From assembly GCF_900094565.1 (NCBI RefSeq), contig NZ_FMAF01000034.1, positions 1 through 60,058 of the forward strand: 60,058 bases of DNA, read 5' to 3'. The position numbers and the translations under genes are program-made. The DNA comes from Martinezella lusitana (GTDB lineage: Bacteria > Pseudomonadota > Alphaproteobacteria > Rhizobiales > Rhizobiaceae). Of this stretch, positions 35,176 to 42,745 are shown piece after piece. How positions within the stretch are numbered: the first letter of the stretch is position 1; every line of letters begins with the position of its first letter. The notes below the pieces were generated by a model. The model saw only the letters and a program-made list of their open reading frames with translations, was not told the DNA's origin and did no database searches.

Positions 35176-35568
35176 ATGCAGAAACAGGTTCTACAGTCAG
35201 CGTTCGACCTTCCGATGGCGTCGTTCCTAGCATCGGGCGATAGTAAACAATTTGTCGATTCCGCATTGAAGATGCCGACAACTGTCATCAAAGCAATGCT
35301 TCGCTATCAGGTTGAAGGCCTATCCTTTCTTCAGCATCGTTTCCGGTGCGATATCAAGCTGCTGGATGACATTGTAGCTGCGGAAAAGACTAATGAAACC
35401 GCGGATGTCATCGGCGATTATTGGCGCAATGCGGCTTCGGACTATGCGAAGGAAGTCAACAAAACCGTCGCCATTAATGCACGATTTGCATCCGACGCCA
35501 TCGGCGTTATCAGAGAAGAAGCCGAAAATCCCCTTGGAGCTGCGGCTGCGAAAACGGCCGTGCTTTAG
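35176..35568 (+). CDS. Phasin-like protein
   Basis: 130 residues, helical, no signal peptide. The pattern of an N-terminal segment, then ALKMPTTVIKAMLRYQVEGL and a long amphipathic helix with VIGDYWRNAASDYAKEVNK fits phasin-type proteins that coat polyhydroxyalkanoate granules. The family call is moderate because phasins are poorly conserved. An exact FixK-type box is 57 bp upstream. The phosphotransacylase gene follows after 225 bp on the same strand and may be read from the same promoter, linking acyl-CoA and storage metabolism. Confidence 0.65.
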   Translation: MQKQVLQSAFDLPMASFLASGDSKQFVDSALKMPTTVIKAMLRYQVEGLSFLQHRFRCDIKLLDDIVAAEKTNETADVIGDYWRNAASDYAKEVNKTVAINARFASDAIGVIREEAENPLGAAAAKTAVL

Positions 35569-35792
35569 CGGGAGCCTCAGGAGCGGCATCCGGCTTCTGT
35601 GACGACCCGTGCCGTATTCCTGAAGATTGGAAAGCCGCGGCGCCAGTTCGCGAAAGATCCTGGGGGCCGGGCTGAGAAGCAAGACCGTCGGCATAGACGA
35701 GCACCGAGCCCGTCGCGCCACCCGCTGGTGGATGATGCGGCCAGGAGCTACACGCCACTTTGCGATGAGCCCAGAAACCACGTGATACAACG

Positions 35793-36740
35793 ATGATCCG
35801 GCCCATGACCGATTTCCTCCCACATAACCGTTACGAACACTTCATCGCTAGGGCCCGAGCCGCGCCTGCGCTGCGGACGGCCGTCGTGCACCCCTGTAGC
35901 CCGGAGGCGATCCTGGCGGCGGTGGAGGCGCGCGACGAGGGCCTGATCTCCCCGCTGCTGATAGGACCAGAGGCGAAGATTCGCGCCGCGGCGACCACCG
36001 CCGGCATATCGCTCGACGGTATCGAGATCGAGGCGACGGAACACAGCCATGCCGCTGCCGCGCGAGCAGTCGAACTTGCGGCGCAAGGTAAGGTCGATGC
36101 GCTGATGAAAGGTAGCTTACACAGCAATGAACTCCTGGGAGCTGTTGTCGCCACTTCATCCGGGCTCAGAACCGAGCGGCGTGTCAGCCATGTCTATGTA
36201 CTTGACGTACCCTCCTATCATAAGCCGCTCGTCATCACCGACGCTGCGATCAACATCGCGCCGACCCTTACCGACAAGCGCGATATCACCCAAAACGCGA
36301 TTGATTTTCTGCATCGTCTCGGCGTCGAGGAGCCGCTTGTGGCGGTGCTGGCCGCAGTGGAAACAGTGGAAGCTTGCATGCCGGCGACGCTCGATGCGGC
36401 CGCTCTTACCGTCATGGCCAGGCGTGGACAGATTACGGGCGCAAAGGTCGACGGTCCTCTTGCTTTCGACAACGCCATCAGCCTGGACTCGGCCCGCATC
36501 AAGGAGATCGTCTCGCCCGTTGCCGGTCGAGCGGATATCCTTGTCGTGCCCAACCTCGAAACGGGCAACATGCTAGCCAAGCAATTGATCTACCTGGCAG
36601 GAGCGGATGCAGCCGGCCTAGTGCTGGGCGCCCGCGTACCGATCATCCTGACCAGCCGCGCCGATTCCTTGAAGGTTCGGCTCGCCTCGGCCGCACTTGC
36701 CAAGCTCATCGGCCTCGAACGGCCCAAAGGCTTGGTTTGA
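35793..36740 (+). CDS. Phosphate acetyl/butyryltransferase (PTA/PTB family)
   Basis: 315 residues. It exchanges phosphate for CoA on short acyl groups (acetyl-CoA + Pi to acetyl phosphate). It has the family blocks KVDALMKGSLHSNELLGAVV, RVSHVYVLDVP, GPLAFDNAISLDSARIK and VPNLETGNMLAKQL. It is of the single-domain type usually paired with enoyl-CoA hydratase domains or with acetate kinase. No acetate kinase gene is adjacent. ATG 35805 is an alternative start. It probably shares the box at 35106 and could feed acetyl phosphate or substrate-level ATP under low oxygen if a kinase exists elsewhere. Confidence 0.88.
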   Translation: MIRPMTDFLPHNRYEHFIARARAAPALRTAVVHPCSPEAILAAVEARDEGLISPLLIGPEAKIRAAATTAGISLDGIEIEATEHSHAAAARAVELAAQGKVDALMKGSLHSNELLGAVVATSSGLRTERRVSHVYVLDVPSYHKPLVITDAAINIAPTLTDKRDITQNAIDFLHRLGVEEPLVAVLAAVETVEACMPATLDAAALTVMARRGQITGAKVDGPLAFDNAISLDSARIKEIVSPVAGRADILVVPNLETGNMLAKQLIYLAGADAAGLVLGARVPIILTSRADSLKVRLASAALAKLIGLERPKGLV

Positions 36741-37073
36741 GCCTATTCATTCTAACGAGCCAACCATTGCGGACGAATTCCGCGAGCCTGAATATTGCTG
36801 TCAAAAGCGGCCAGGGCCTCGGGCCAGATTGTCGTTCAAGTTAGTGAAATAAATATCACGTGCTCCCGTTCAGTAAGTGTCACGACAGGCACCGACACGG
36901 GTCGTGACCTAATAGACGGCAGCCCATCGGCGACGCGAATTTCAAGCTATCAACACGGAATGTGGCGACAAGGTCGCCGGCCTATCCGTCGGATTGAACG
37001 GCACCGGTGCAGGCGCGTTCGGCAAAAGGGCTCCTTCTCGTTTTCGGAGATGGCCGTTTGTTTGCCACCATCT
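36741..37073. other. Convergent intergenic region without recognised gene
   Basis: About 330 bp between the ends of the phosphotransacylase and kinase-fusion genes. Open frames on the plus strand have no start signals or family likeness. No clear terminator hairpin was found. Confidence 0.35.
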
Positions 37074-38630
37074 TCAGATGCCTTCAGCTATGCCGACGAA
37101 CTTTGCACTTCCGATCGCAACTTGGCGCAGAATTTCATCCGCCAGCTCGTCAGGCCGATGCGCCGCATCGAGCTTTGTCCAGTCGATCGCGCTTTTGCCC
37201 TTCGAAAGCTGATCTGCCAGCACTTCCACCGTCGCATCCGAAGATCCGCCTGTGCGTGCTTCGACACGCTGCCAAAGTAAGGCTGGATCCGCCTCCAGCC
37301 AGAAGCCGGAGAACGGGCACTTTTTCTCATCAGCGGCTCGCTCAATCAGCTCACGGTTACCGGCCTTGTCAAACACCGCATCGGCCACCACGGTACCGTC
37401 CCGCGCAAGAATGAGCCGCGTACGCCATGATATCTCCTGATAGACTCTGACTGAGACCTCGGGACGGTAGGCACTTTGAGGCAAGCGCGTTTCCGGAGGA
37501 ACGCCATGCATGGACTTGCGGATGCGATCGCTCTCGATGATGCGCGCTCCCGGCGGCAGTCCAATGCGCGGTGCCAACGTCTCGGCAAGCGTAGACTTGC
37601 CTGCCCCACTGAGACCTCCAAGAGCAATGAGATTCGCTTGAGGCGGCTGCAGCAGGGAGTGAGCAAGCGCGAAATACGATCGCGCCTGGGATACGAGCAC
37701 CGGCGCCAGGGCGCCGGCCTCCTCCGCCTGCGTGGCAATGACATGGGCACGCACGGCGGCTCGCATCGCCATGAAAAACGGCAGCGCGGCAAAACCGTCA
37801 TCCTCACCAGTTTCGTCCAGGTATCGATTCATGACGAGATTGGCAAAATCGGCATGTCCACGATGCCAGAGATCCATCAGTAGGAACGCCAAATCATATA
37901 GGATATCGATTGTCGCAATCTCATCGTTGAATTCAATACAATCGAAAAGACAAGGGTGGCCATTGAGCAGAAAGATATTGCGCAGGTGCAGATCACCGTG
38001 GCAGCGTCTGATCTTTCCAGCCAATTCTCGTTTATCCAGCAACGCAGCAAGAGTAGTGAGCCGGCGGCGGAAGAGCGCTGTCAGTTCCGCGACGTCCTTT
38101 TGTGGGAAGGCGCGGCTTGTCGCGAAGCCCGCCTCGTTGATCTTAAGGACTGCCTCCACGTTTGCCGCTCCGCCGCGGTCGTGAATGACCGGCGCCTGAT
38201 GATGGAACTGCACGATAGCACCAGCAAGTGCTGTCATTATTGCAGAGGTCAAACCACCCGACTGGGCAACCTGATCAAGCAGCTGCGACTGGTCAAAGCG
38301 TCGCATCTCGACCACCGCGTCGATGACCTGTCCCTCTCCGTCGAGAGCTAGGCTTCCGTCGGATGCCCGCGTGATTCTCAGAACGCCAAGATAGATTCCT
38401 GGGGCCGTCGGGCCGTTCAGTTCTACCTCCCTCAAGCACGCGGCCTGCCTCTTTTCTACGGTGGAGAAGTCCACGTAAGGCAAAAGGACCGCCCGTTTCA
38501 TCTTGTAGGCGCGATCGCCTGACAGGAATATGCAGGAAATGTGCGTCTCCATCTTCTGCATCGGGCTGCCTTCCCGAGACAAGACACGCTCCAAAAAGGA
38601 TGTGACCTCGGACTGGTCTTCGACAATCAT
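37074..38630 (-). CDS. Fusion of APH-like kinase and P-loop kinase domains
   Basis: 518 residues. Residues 1-330 resemble aminoglycoside phosphotransferase-fold kinases, with the catalytic loop CHGDLHLRNIF and metal-site FDCIEFND. Residues 340-500 are a P-loop kinase with Walker A GGLSGAGKSTLAE and DAVFDKAGNRE. The same two-domain order occurs in Rv2004c, a member of the mycobacterial DosR regulon (from memory). The substrate is unknown and antibiotic resistance should not be assumed. The exact box at 38693 predicts a transcript start near 38658, 28 bp before the ATG. It is divergent from cysQ. Confidence 0.88.
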   Translation of the reverse strand: MIVEDQSEVTSFLERVLSREGSPMQKMETHISCIFLSGDRAYKMKRAVLLPYVDFSTVEKRQAACLREVELNGPTAPGIYLGVLRITRASDGSLALDGEGQVIDAVVEMRRFDQSQLLDQVAQSGGLTSAIMTALAGAIVQFHHQAPVIHDRGGAANVEAVLKINEAGFATSRAFPQKDVAELTALFRRRLTTLAALLDKRELAGKIRRCHGDLHLRNIFLLNGHPCLFDCIEFNDEIATIDILYDLAFLLMDLWHRGHADFANLVMNRYLDETGEDDGFAALPFFMAMRAAVRAHVIATQAEEAGALAPVLVSQARSYFALAHSLLQPPQANLIALGGLSGAGKSTLAETLAPRIGLPPGARIIESDRIRKSMHGVPPETRLPQSAYRPEVSVRVYQEISWRTRLILARDGTVVADAVFDKAGNRELIERAADEKKCPFSGFWLEADPALLWQRVEARTGGSSDATVEVLADQLSKGKSAIDWTKLDAAHRPDELADEILRQVAIGSAKFVGIAEGI

Positions 38631-38692
38631 TTACCAGCCTCATTTGCTATTTCGCTACGGGCCAATGTGACCTCATTTGGCTCTTTGCATCA

Positions 38693-38706
38693 TTGATGTG
38701 CGTCAA
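38693..38706. promoter_or_regulatory. FixK/FNR-type box between kinase fusion and cysQ
   Basis: TTGATGTGCGTCAA is an exact TTGA-N6-TCAA. Class II starts would be near 38658 (leftward, 28 bases before the kinase ATG) and near 38741 (rightward, 30 bases before the cysQ ATG). The near-equal spacing argues that it drives both genes. Confidence 0.8.
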
Positions 38707-38770
38707 TGATGCAAAGACACGGGTCGCGCTAAAGGAGATGCTGCAGTCATGGCGCGCAAGGGCACGGTCA

Positions 38771-39583
38771 ATGGATCTCACTTCACGACAACAACTTGTC
38801 GAAGCCCTGATACCGGTCATTCGAAGGGCTGGCGCGTTGGTACGCTCTCTTCAAAAAACTGGCGTCGCACCGAACTTCAAGCCGGATGGTTCCCCCGTTA
38901 CACGCGCCGACCTTGCCAGTCATGAGATTCTGTGTGCCGGCTGCAAAGCCTTGGCAGCAGCGATTCCAATTATCAGCGAGGAGGACGAGAACTCCGCAAC
39001 GCAAGCGTTGAAACCTCTTTCCTTTGTCATCGATCCTCTCGACGGAACGAAGGAATTTGTCCGCGGGCGGGATGAGTTTACCATTAATATCGCATTGGTC
39101 GAGAATGGCCACGCCACCGCCGGTTTGATCTATGCGCCCGCACGCGAGAGGCTGTTCTTTTCCTATGGCAATGGATACGTGTTCGAAGAGGCTCCCGATG
39201 GGCAGTGCCGCGACCTTTTCAACCGCATCGTCACCCCACGACGACCAATCGTGCTCGTAAGCCGTACGCACCTTGACCGTCAGACAGAGGGCCTGCTTAG
39301 CACGTTGCAACCCTGCACGATCCGCAAACTCGGCTCCTCTCTTAAGTTCGCCTTGATCGCGGCAGCGGAGGCTGACGCCTACGTCAGGCTCTCACCAACG
39401 ATGCTATGGGATTGCGCTGCCGGGCTGGCGCTTGTCGAAGCCGCCGGAGGCACGGTGCTGCGGACCGACGGATCGCCACTACTCGACGAGAAGCGGCGCA
39501 CGCTCAGGATTGACGGCTTCATTGCGGCTCGAACACCGCAGCTCGCGCAACGCATCAACACCGCACAAAAGCTATCCCTTTAA
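38771..39583 (+). CDS. cysQ: 3'(2'),5'-bisphosphate nucleotidase CysQ
   Basis: 270 residues. It removes the 3'-phosphate from PAP/PAPS, relieving PAP build-up in sulfate assimilation. Metal-dependent phosphatase motifs are SEEDEN, the DPLDGTKEF loop and WDCAAGLALVEAAGG. The frame is open to 38693, but that start would lie inside the FixK box. ATG 38771 has AAGGG eight bases upstream and fits the predicted transcript. Its presence in a stress regulon is unusual. PAP control of RNA turnover is one possible reason. Confidence 0.9.
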   Translation: MDLTSRQQLVEALIPVIRRAGALVRSLQKTGVAPNFKPDGSPVTRADLASHEILCAGCKALAAAIPIISEEDENSATQALKPLSFVIDPLDGTKEFVRGRDEFTINIALVENGHATAGLIYAPARERLFFSYGNGYVFEEAPDGQCRDLFNRIVTPRRPIVLVSRTHLDRQTEGLLSTLQPCTIRKLGSSLKFALIAAAEADAYVRLSPTMLWDCAAGLALVEAAGGTVLRTDGSPLLDEKRRTLRIDGFIAARTPQLAQRINTAQKLSL

Positions 39584-39605
39584 GAATGGACCCGGGAAAC
39601 GTCCC

Positions 39606-39619
39606 TTGAGCTAGGTCAA
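39606..39619 (+). promoter_or_regulatory. FixK/FNR-type box upstream of first BON gene
   Basis: TTGAGCTAGGTCAA is an exact TTGA-N6-TCAA, 22 bp behind the cysQ stop. Predicted transcript start near 39654, 30 bases before the ATG at 39684. Confidence 0.78.
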
Positions 39620-39683
39620 TGTCAAGGATTGCGCCGCCCCTTAGTCTTCCCTCGTTCGAGATATCAACAGAGGAGATCATCTC

Positions 39684-40334
39684 ATGGACGACATCACACT
39701 TCGTCAACTCATTCTCGATGAACTGGAATTCGAACCGAGCATTGACGCAGCCAATATCGGCGTCGCCGCGGACAATGGCGTTATTACCCTCACGGGTCAT
39801 GTCTCCACCTATGCCGAAAGGGAAGCCGCCGAGCGGGCAACACGCCGCATCAAGGGGGTGAAGGCCATCGCACAGGACATCGAAGTGCGGCCGGCGGGCA
39901 CGCACAAGACTGCAGATGACGAAATTGCAAAACGCGCAGTCAATACGCTTGGCTGGCACGTCACCGTTCCGAAGGATGCGGTTCAGGTCAAGGTCCAGAA
40001 CGGTTGGGTTACCCTGAACGGTCGAGTTGAGTGGCAATATCAAAAGACGGCGGCCGCCGACGCCATCCGCGATCTCTCCGGTGTCGTTGGCGTTTCCAAC
40101 ATGATCGAAGTGACTCCACGGGTCAGCTCGGCTGATGTCAAGAAGCGCATCGAAGACGCGTTCCGACGCGACGCCGAGATTGAGGCGAAGGGTATCAATA
40201 TCAACGTCGCCGACGGCAAGGTCACGCTGCAAGGCAAGGTCAAGACATGGTCGGAGCGACAGGCCGCGGAACATGCCGCGTGGTCGGCTCCTGGCGTCCA
40301 CAACGTCGAGGACCGCCTCTTGGTCGGTTACTAG
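39684..40334 (+). CDS. Triple-BON-domain protein (copy 1)
   Basis: 216 residues made of three BON domains (about 1-70, 78-145, 150-216), each with the G-x-V-T-L core (NGVITLTGHV, NGWVTLNGRVEWQYQ, DGKVTLQGKVKTW). There is no signal peptide, so unlike OsmY it should stay in the cytoplasm. BON domains bind phospholipids or mediate protein contacts. A paralogue with the same layout is at 41096. AGAGGAG precedes the ATG. The next gene (DUF3775) lies behind a strong hairpin and may be cotranscribed. Confidence 0.9.
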   Translation: MDDITLRQLILDELEFEPSIDAANIGVAADNGVITLTGHVSTYAEREAAERATRRIKGVKAIAQDIEVRPAGTHKTADDEIAKRAVNTLGWHVTVPKDAVQVKVQNGWVTLNGRVEWQYQKTAAADAIRDLSGVVGVSNMIEVTPRVSSADVKKRIEDAFRRDAEIEAKGININVADGKVTLQGKVKTWSERQAAEHAAWSAPGVHNVEDRLLVGY

Positions 40335-40340
40335 GCCGAT

Positions 40341-40372
40341 CGCCGGGCAGCTTATCCATCAGCTGCCCGGCG
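40341..40372 (+). terminator. Strong hairpin between BON and DUF3775 genes
   Basis: CGCCGGGCAGCT (40341-40352) pairs perfectly with AGCTGCCCGGCG (40361-40372) around an eight-base loop, six bases behind the BON stop codon. No T-run follows, so it is more likely a partial terminator or a 3'-end stabiliser that lowers expression of the next gene than a full stop. Confidence 0.6.
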
Positions 40373-40410
40373 ACTGCCGCGATGCTATGATAAACACCCG
40401 GAGAACCGCG

Positions 40411-40848
40411 ATGAAGAAGATCGATGAGGATCGGCCTGCCTGGCCGATGACAATAGCGCCTGAAAAAGTCTGCTACTTTATCCTCAAAGCTCGCCAGTTC
40501 GACGCCAAGGAAGCCCCGAGCGACGAGGATTCCTCCTCCAATCCCACGGACGACCGTATGATCGACATACTGGAAGACAGCAGCGACGATCCAGTTCAAG
40601 AGGAACTTCGTAGCGCCATATGGGCGCTCAGCGTCGACGAGCAAATCGATCTCGTGACTCTTGTTTGGCTCGGTCGCGGTGATGGCACCGTGTCCGAGTG
40701 GTCGAGCATACGCCGTGCAGCAGCGGACGCGCATAACAACCGTACGGCTGCATATCTTCTGGGCACTCCATTACTCGGTGACTATCTCGAGGAAGCCCTG
40801 TCGATGTTTGGCGAATCCTGTCAGGCCGTGGAAAACGAGCATCTCTAA
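40411..40848 (+). CDS. DUF3775-family protein
   Basis: 145 residues, acidic, soluble. The C-terminal half reads LSVDEQIDLVTLVWLGRGDG, with TAAYLLGTPLLGDYLEEAL, the hallmark of DUF3775 proteins known mainly from alphaproteobacteria. A variable acidic linker (residues 35-60, SDEDSSSN) precedes it. GGAGA lies seven bases before ATG 40411. It sits 76 bp behind the first BON gene with only a hairpin between, so it is probably read from the box at 39606 at reduced level. Function unknown. Confidence 0.82.
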   Translation: MKKIDEDRPAWPMTIAPEKVCYFILKARQFDAKEAPSDEDSSSNPTDDRMIDILEDSSDDPVQEELRSAIWALSVDEQIDLVTLVWLGRGDGTVSEWSSIRRAAADAHNNRTAAYLLGTPLLGDYLEEALSMFGESCQAVENEHL

Positions 40849-41007
40849 CGATCGCGCAGAATAGTCAAATCGCAACTATGCCGCGGGCTCGCGACAACTC
40901 TTCATCTCCGGAGTCATTGCCGAAGCCATGGTGGGCAAAAGCTATGCCGTGCCAGCATCGATTGCGTCACGCCGCCGAACAGGATCACAAAATGACCCAC
41001 CTCGACT

Positions 41008-41021
41008 TTGACCCAGCGCAA
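41008..41021 (+). promoter_or_regulatory. FixK/FNR-type box (one mismatch) upstream of second BON gene
   Basis: TTGACCCAGCGCAA differs from TTGA-N6-TCAA by one base. Predicted transcript start near 41056, 40 bases before the ATG at 41096. Confidence 0.6.
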
Positions 41022-41095
41022 TGACGTCACACGCCGGAATGCCGAGATTTGGTTCGAGGTGCGAGCCTCGATCAATTGTCTTCAAGGAGGAAATC

Positions 41096-41743
41096 ATGAG
41101 TGATCTGAAGATACGTCGGGACATCCTCGACGAACTGGAATTTGATCCCAGTATTGACGCAGCCACGATCGGCGTCTCTGTAGAGAATGGTGTCGTGACA
41201 CTATCTGGCCATGTAAAGAGCTACGCCGAAAAAACGGCGGCGGAAGCTGTTGCCCGGCGCGTGAAGGGTGTCCGGGCGATTGCTGAGGAGATCGACGTGC
41301 GTTGGCCCGAGCAGAAAAGGCATGCCGATGACGAGATCGCGGCGCGTGCACTCGATATCATTTCCTGGGATACTGCACTTCCCGACGGCGCCATTGATGT
41401 CAAGGTCCAGCACGGATGGGTAACACTCTCCGGCGAAGTGCGCTGGCACTTCCAGCGCATGGCGGCTGAAAATGCCGTCAAAAAGCTCGGCGGCATTGTA
41501 GGTGTGACGAATGCTCTAACCATCCGGCAACTTGTGGGCACGTCCGACATCAAGGATCGGATAGAGCGAGCTCTTCAGCGGAATGCCGAGATCGAGGCGG
41601 ATAGGATAAGAGTTCGCGTATCCGACACCAAGGTCGTCCTCGAAGGCGACGTACATGCCTGGAATGAGCGGCAGGCGGCAGAGCAGGCCGCGTGGTCGGT
41701 TCCGGGCGTCGCCATCGTTGAAAATCACCTTCATGTGGGTTGA
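41096..41743 (+). CDS. Triple-BON-domain protein (copy 2)
   Basis: 215 residues, three BON domains, about 60 percent identical by eye to copy 1 at 39684 (shared DILDELEFDPSIDAATIGV-type start, HADDEIAARAL and WNERQAAEQAAWSVPGV end). No signal peptide. AAGGAGG is placed before ATG 41096. The two copies flank the DUF3775 gene, so the segment arose by tandem duplication. A strong terminator follows directly. Its upstream box is weaker than that of copy 1, which may mean different expression. Confidence 0.9.
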   Translation: MSDLKIRRDILDELEFDPSIDAATIGVSVENGVVTLSGHVKSYAEKTAAEAVARRVKGVRAIAEEIDVRWPEQKRHADDEIAARALDIISWDTALPDGAIDVKVQHGWVTLSGEVRWHFQRMAAENAVKKLGGIVGVTNALTIRQLVGTSDIKDRIERALQRNAEIEADRIRVRVSDTKVVLEGDVHAWNERQAAEQAAWSVPGVAIVENHLHVG

Positions 41744-41750
41744 CGCCAAA

Positions 41751-41772
41751 GGGAGGGGTGAACCCCTCCCTT
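41751..41772. terminator. Terminator hairpin between BON and Hsp20 genes
   Basis: GGGAGGGG (41751-41758) pairs with CCCCTCCC (41763-41770) around TGAA, followed by TT. It ends the BON transcript and lies 70 bp from the stop of the convergent hsp20 gene, so it may serve both. Confidence 0.7.
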
Positions 41773-41841
41773 CCTGTGCCGCCGGCCCCCTTGATAACCC
41801 ACAGCTGAGCCGCGACGGACACGGGATTGAGGCCAGATGGG

Positions 41842-42348
41842 TTAGCCTGCCTTGATCGCAATTTTCCGGTCATTCTTCTGCGCGTTGGCTGTCTTTGGCA
41901 GAACGACCTTCAAAACACCATTTGCGAAGGAGGCATCGATCTTCTCGGCATCGACGCCGTCGGGAAGCTGGAGGCTGCGCTGGAACGAACCATAGCGCCG
42001 TTCGGAGAGGTAGTATTCCTTCTCCTTTTCCTCCTTGCTTTCATGCTTTTCGCCTTTGACCGTCAGGATGCCGTCCGCGAGCGTCAGTTCCACGTCCTTC
42101 GCATCGATACCTGGAAGCTCTGCCGTGAGCTCATAGGCCTTATCGGACTCGACGAAGTCGATGGCCGGCATGCCACGCGCGAAAGCATTCGGGAAACGTG
42201 CGAGTGTGCGATCGAAAAAGCCAGGGGTGAAGTCGTTGAAGACGCGATCAATTTCCGATCGCAGGCTCTCGAATGGCGCCCATCGCTCCATAGCGGGTGC
42301 CGCCTTCTTCTCCGTGCTCACAGGGAGCTTCCTTGCCATATCGGCCAT
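41842..42348 (-). CDS. Hsp20 small heat-shock protein
   Basis: 168 residues. An alpha-crystallin domain is visible from about residue 55: PAIDFVESDKAYELTAELPG, VELTLADGILTVKGEK and YGSFQRSLQLP, then the dimer-swap and groove strands ending FANGVLKVVLPK. It holds unfolding proteins in the cytoplasm. ATG 42348 with GAGGAG seven bases upstream was preferred over 42378. No ROSE-type thermosensor is obvious. Instead an exact FixK-type box lies 115 bp upstream. Its position in such a regulon parallels HspX of mycobacteria. Confidence 0.92.
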   Translation of the reverse strand: MADMARKLPVSTEKKAAPAMERWAPFESLRSEIDRVFNDFTPGFFDRTLARFPNAFARGMPAIDFVESDKAYELTAELPGIDAKDVELTLADGILTVKGEKHESKEEKEKEYYLSERRYGSFQRSLQLPDGVDAEKIDASFANGVLKVVLPKTANAQKNDRKIAIKAG

Positions 42349-42462
42349 ATCATTTCTCCTCTTCGTTGCGAGGACCATTGGAGGACGACCTTGCCCCGGC
42401 CCTTTTCCAAATCGTCTTCGTAAGACGCGATATCATCAAAGACAGTGTTGCGACGTTGTTCA

Positions 42463-42476
42463 TTGATCAGCATCAA
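42463..42476 (-). promoter_or_regulatory. FixK/FNR-type box upstream of hsp20
   Basis: TTGATCAGCATCAA is an exact TTGA-N6-TCAA. Predicted transcript start near 42428, about 80 bases before the hsp20 ATG. Rightward it is 270 bp from the diguanylate cyclase gene, so control of that gene is less certain. Confidence 0.75.
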
Positions 42477-42745
42477 AATGGCGCGCTGTCGCGCGTCCCG
42501 AGGCGATCGCGGTCGTCATCTTGCCGATCATGAAATCGATCGGCGCCCCCTTTGTTTTTGGTTAGGTGATCGGGGTCGTGGACCGATGCCTATCTTCAAC
42601 TTGAAGGCTTGAACCTCTCCGCAGGCAAGCTCATACGTCAACGATTGCCGGCAAAAAATGAAGAAGTTCCGAGCGGTGTCAACCTTCACAAATTTTTCAA
42701 CTATTCAAAGTATTGCCGCGGCGACATACATTAATTTGGTGCTTA

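Noticed and set aside
37700..38630. Aminoglycoside resistance kinase
   Set aside because: The APH-like fold is fused to a P-loop kinase and regulated with stress genes, so the family name does not indicate resistance.
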